A stretch of 6,744 nt of DNA from Chitinophagaceae bacterium (GTDB taxonomy: Bacteria; Bacteroidota; Bacteroidia; Chitinophagales; Chitinophagaceae): contig JANYEU010000020.1 in assembly GCA_025362915.1 (NCBI GenBank), forward strand, positions 1 through 6,744. Reading direction: 5' to 3'. Each line of letters starts with the position of its first letter. Position 1 is the stretch's first letter. Shown piece by piece: positions 6,302 to 6,744 of this stretch. The translations under genes were made by a program, and so were the position numbers. Under the pieces are notes generated by a model. The model ran no database searches. It was not told where the DNA came from and worked only from the letters and a program-made list of their open reading frames with translations.

Positions 6302-6309
6302 CAAAGATG
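6302..6309 (-). promoter_or_regulatory. Candidate -7 element for the small Ser/Lys-rich gene
   Basis: CATCTTTG on the minus strand matches 7 of 8 positions of the Bacteroidota consensus TAnnTTTG, counting the two free positions. It lies 38 bases upstream of the ATG at 6263, giving a short AT-rich leader. No TTG is found at the expected -33 spacing; the nearest lies about 27 bases upstream. This is a weak call. Confidence 0.3.
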
Positions 6310-6403
6310 ATGGCAGGCATACTATAGGATATTACACAATTTCAGTTAAAAGTTACATGATTATTATTTTAGATAAAAATATAAGTATATGTATCACATT
6401 TTT

Positions 6404-6411
6404 TAGCTTTG
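6404..6411 (+). promoter_or_regulatory. Exact TAnnTTTG element facing the right-hand repeat region
   Basis: TAGCTTTG matches the Bacteroidota -7 consensus exactly and reads rightward into the tandem repeats at 6494-6610. There is no TTG at about -33. If active, transcription would begin near 6418 and cover the repeats and two very short ORFs, in a stretch with no ordinary gene. An 8-mer with two free positions is expected by chance now and then in AT-rich DNA. Confidence 0.3.
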
Positions 6412-6493
6412 CACAAGAGTGAAATTGACCACTTGAAACCTGCCAATCTCCCAATATATTAACTGAGGTTACGCAGTTTTATCCCCAATATCT

Positions 6494-6610
6494 ATGTTCG
6501 CTGCTGATATTACTTATGGGGAAGTAAAAAAGTAAACACATTGTGTTAGATTAAGGGGTTAATGTTTCCTGCTTATATAACTTATGGAGAAGTAAAAAGC
6601 TTCAACACAT
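6494..6610 (+). repeat. Tandem pair of imperfect about 49-base repeats containing micro-ORFs
   Basis: Copy 1 is 6494-6541 and copy 2 is 6562-6610, with a period of 68-69 bases and about 40 of 49 aligned positions identical. The shared core is ACTTATGG-x-GAAGTAAAAA. Each copy begins with ATG and encodes a similar short peptide, MFAADITYGEVKK (stop at 6535) and MFPAYITYGEVKSFNT (stop at 6612). Three of the six differing codons are synonymous (Phe, Ile, Gly). A third, much decayed copy may end near 6674 (shared AAAAAG and ACACATAG). The pair could be duplicated micro-genes, remnants of a repeat-containing protein gene, or a noncoding intergenic repeat. I recognise no family. Confidence 0.55.
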
Positions 6611-6642
6611 AGGTTTCATAGGCATATAGTAAACATAGGTTT
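6607..6642 (+). repeat. Two copies of ACATAGGTTT, 26 bases apart
   Basis: The 10-mer ACATAGGTTT occurs at 6607-6616 and again at 6633-6642. The first copy overlaps the end of the larger repeat at 6562-6610. This may be a relic of the same tandem duplication process or a chance recurrence in low-complexity DNA. Confidence 0.3.
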
Positions 6643-6678
6643 AGCGTGTAAGTAGTTTAAGAAAAAGGACACATAGAA

Positions 6679-6697
6679 AATGCTATTTCATAGCATT
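6679..6697. repeat. Small inverted repeat AATGCTA-TTTCA-TAGCATT
   Basis: Perfect 7-base arms flank a 5-base loop. No T tract follows on either strand, so it is not a typical terminator. It could be a regulator site or a structured part of a transcript from the right-hand region. Confidence 0.35.
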
Positions 6698-6744
6698 GAC
6701 CAACATCTTTTAAAAAGAAGTTATAGGATTAAGTATTTAGTTCG

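Larger units (their letters stand above)
6264..6744. other. 480-base AT-rich region without a convincing gene
   Basis: I read both strands for short ORFs and found only the micro-ORFs in the tandem repeat. There is no tRNA, transposase fragment or CRISPR-like spacing. Contents are a weak promoter for the small gene on the minus side, an exact TAnnTTTG on the plus strand at 6404-6411, the tandem repeat pair at 6494-6610 and the inverted repeat at 6679-6697. The far end may be upstream DNA of a gene beyond the window. Confidence 0.5.

Noticed and set aside
6446..6470. A further upstream copy of the tandem repeat
   Set aside because: Similarity is loose (AT-rich TATATTAACT-GAGG) and the spacing to copy 1 is about 48 rather than 68-69 bases.
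6494..6610. CRISPR-like array
   Set aside because: There are only two imperfect copies, about 20 bases of spacer, and each copy is coding-like without dyad symmetry. No cas gene is visible.
1..6744. Whole-window genetic code with TAG reassigned to Gln
   Set aside because: Only one in-frame TAG at a Gln position supports it. The two frameshifts point to single-base lesions as a common cause, so no reassignment is claimed.

Overview
The window is AT-rich DNA, most likely from a member of the Bacteroidota and plausibly a Chitinophagaceae-like soil or freshwater organism. The evidence is LigD domain order (phosphoesterase-ligase-polymerase), the style of the Ku and DUF72 proteins, the absence of Shine-Dalgarno sequences before most starts, and a TAnnTTTG-type -7 promoter motif. 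The taxonomy is an inference. No rRNA, tRNA, CRISPR array or transposase is visible.

Layout from right to left on the minus strand: a 54-residue Ser/Lys-rich protein (6099-6263) with a strong terminator; a two-gene NHEJ operon, ku (4292-5064) and ligD (1716-4292), overlapping by one base (TAATG) and followed by a likely terminator; then a truncated DUF892 (YciE/YciF-type ferritin-like) gene running in frame into a glycosyltransferase; then the start of glf (UDP-galactopyranose mutase), which leaves the left edge. A DUF72 gene (5223-5984) reads rightward, divergently from ku. The right-hand 480 bases hold no convincing gene, but carry a tandem pair of about 49-base repeats and small inverted repeats.

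Functionally there are two blocks. The right block (ku, ligD, DUF72, small hydrophilic protein, DUF892 remnant) looks like a stress and DNA-repair island: Ku would hold broken DNA ends and recruit LigD, which trims, fills and seals them. The left block (glycosyltransferase plus glf) is an exopolysaccharide galactofuranose-type module. The two blocks meet inside one reading frame, which suggests a deletion or fusion junction or an assembly join.

The most striking feature is that three genes are interrupted. ku and DUF72 each lack one base, and the glycosyltransferase has TAG where its family has a conserved Gln. Both frameshifts lie on canonical -1 slippery heptamers in the correct phase (U UUA AAC in ku, U UUU UUA in DUF72), so a single -1 slip at each would restore a full-length product. 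Sequencing error or real decay is the simpler explanation, but the coincidence can be tested. LigD is intact.
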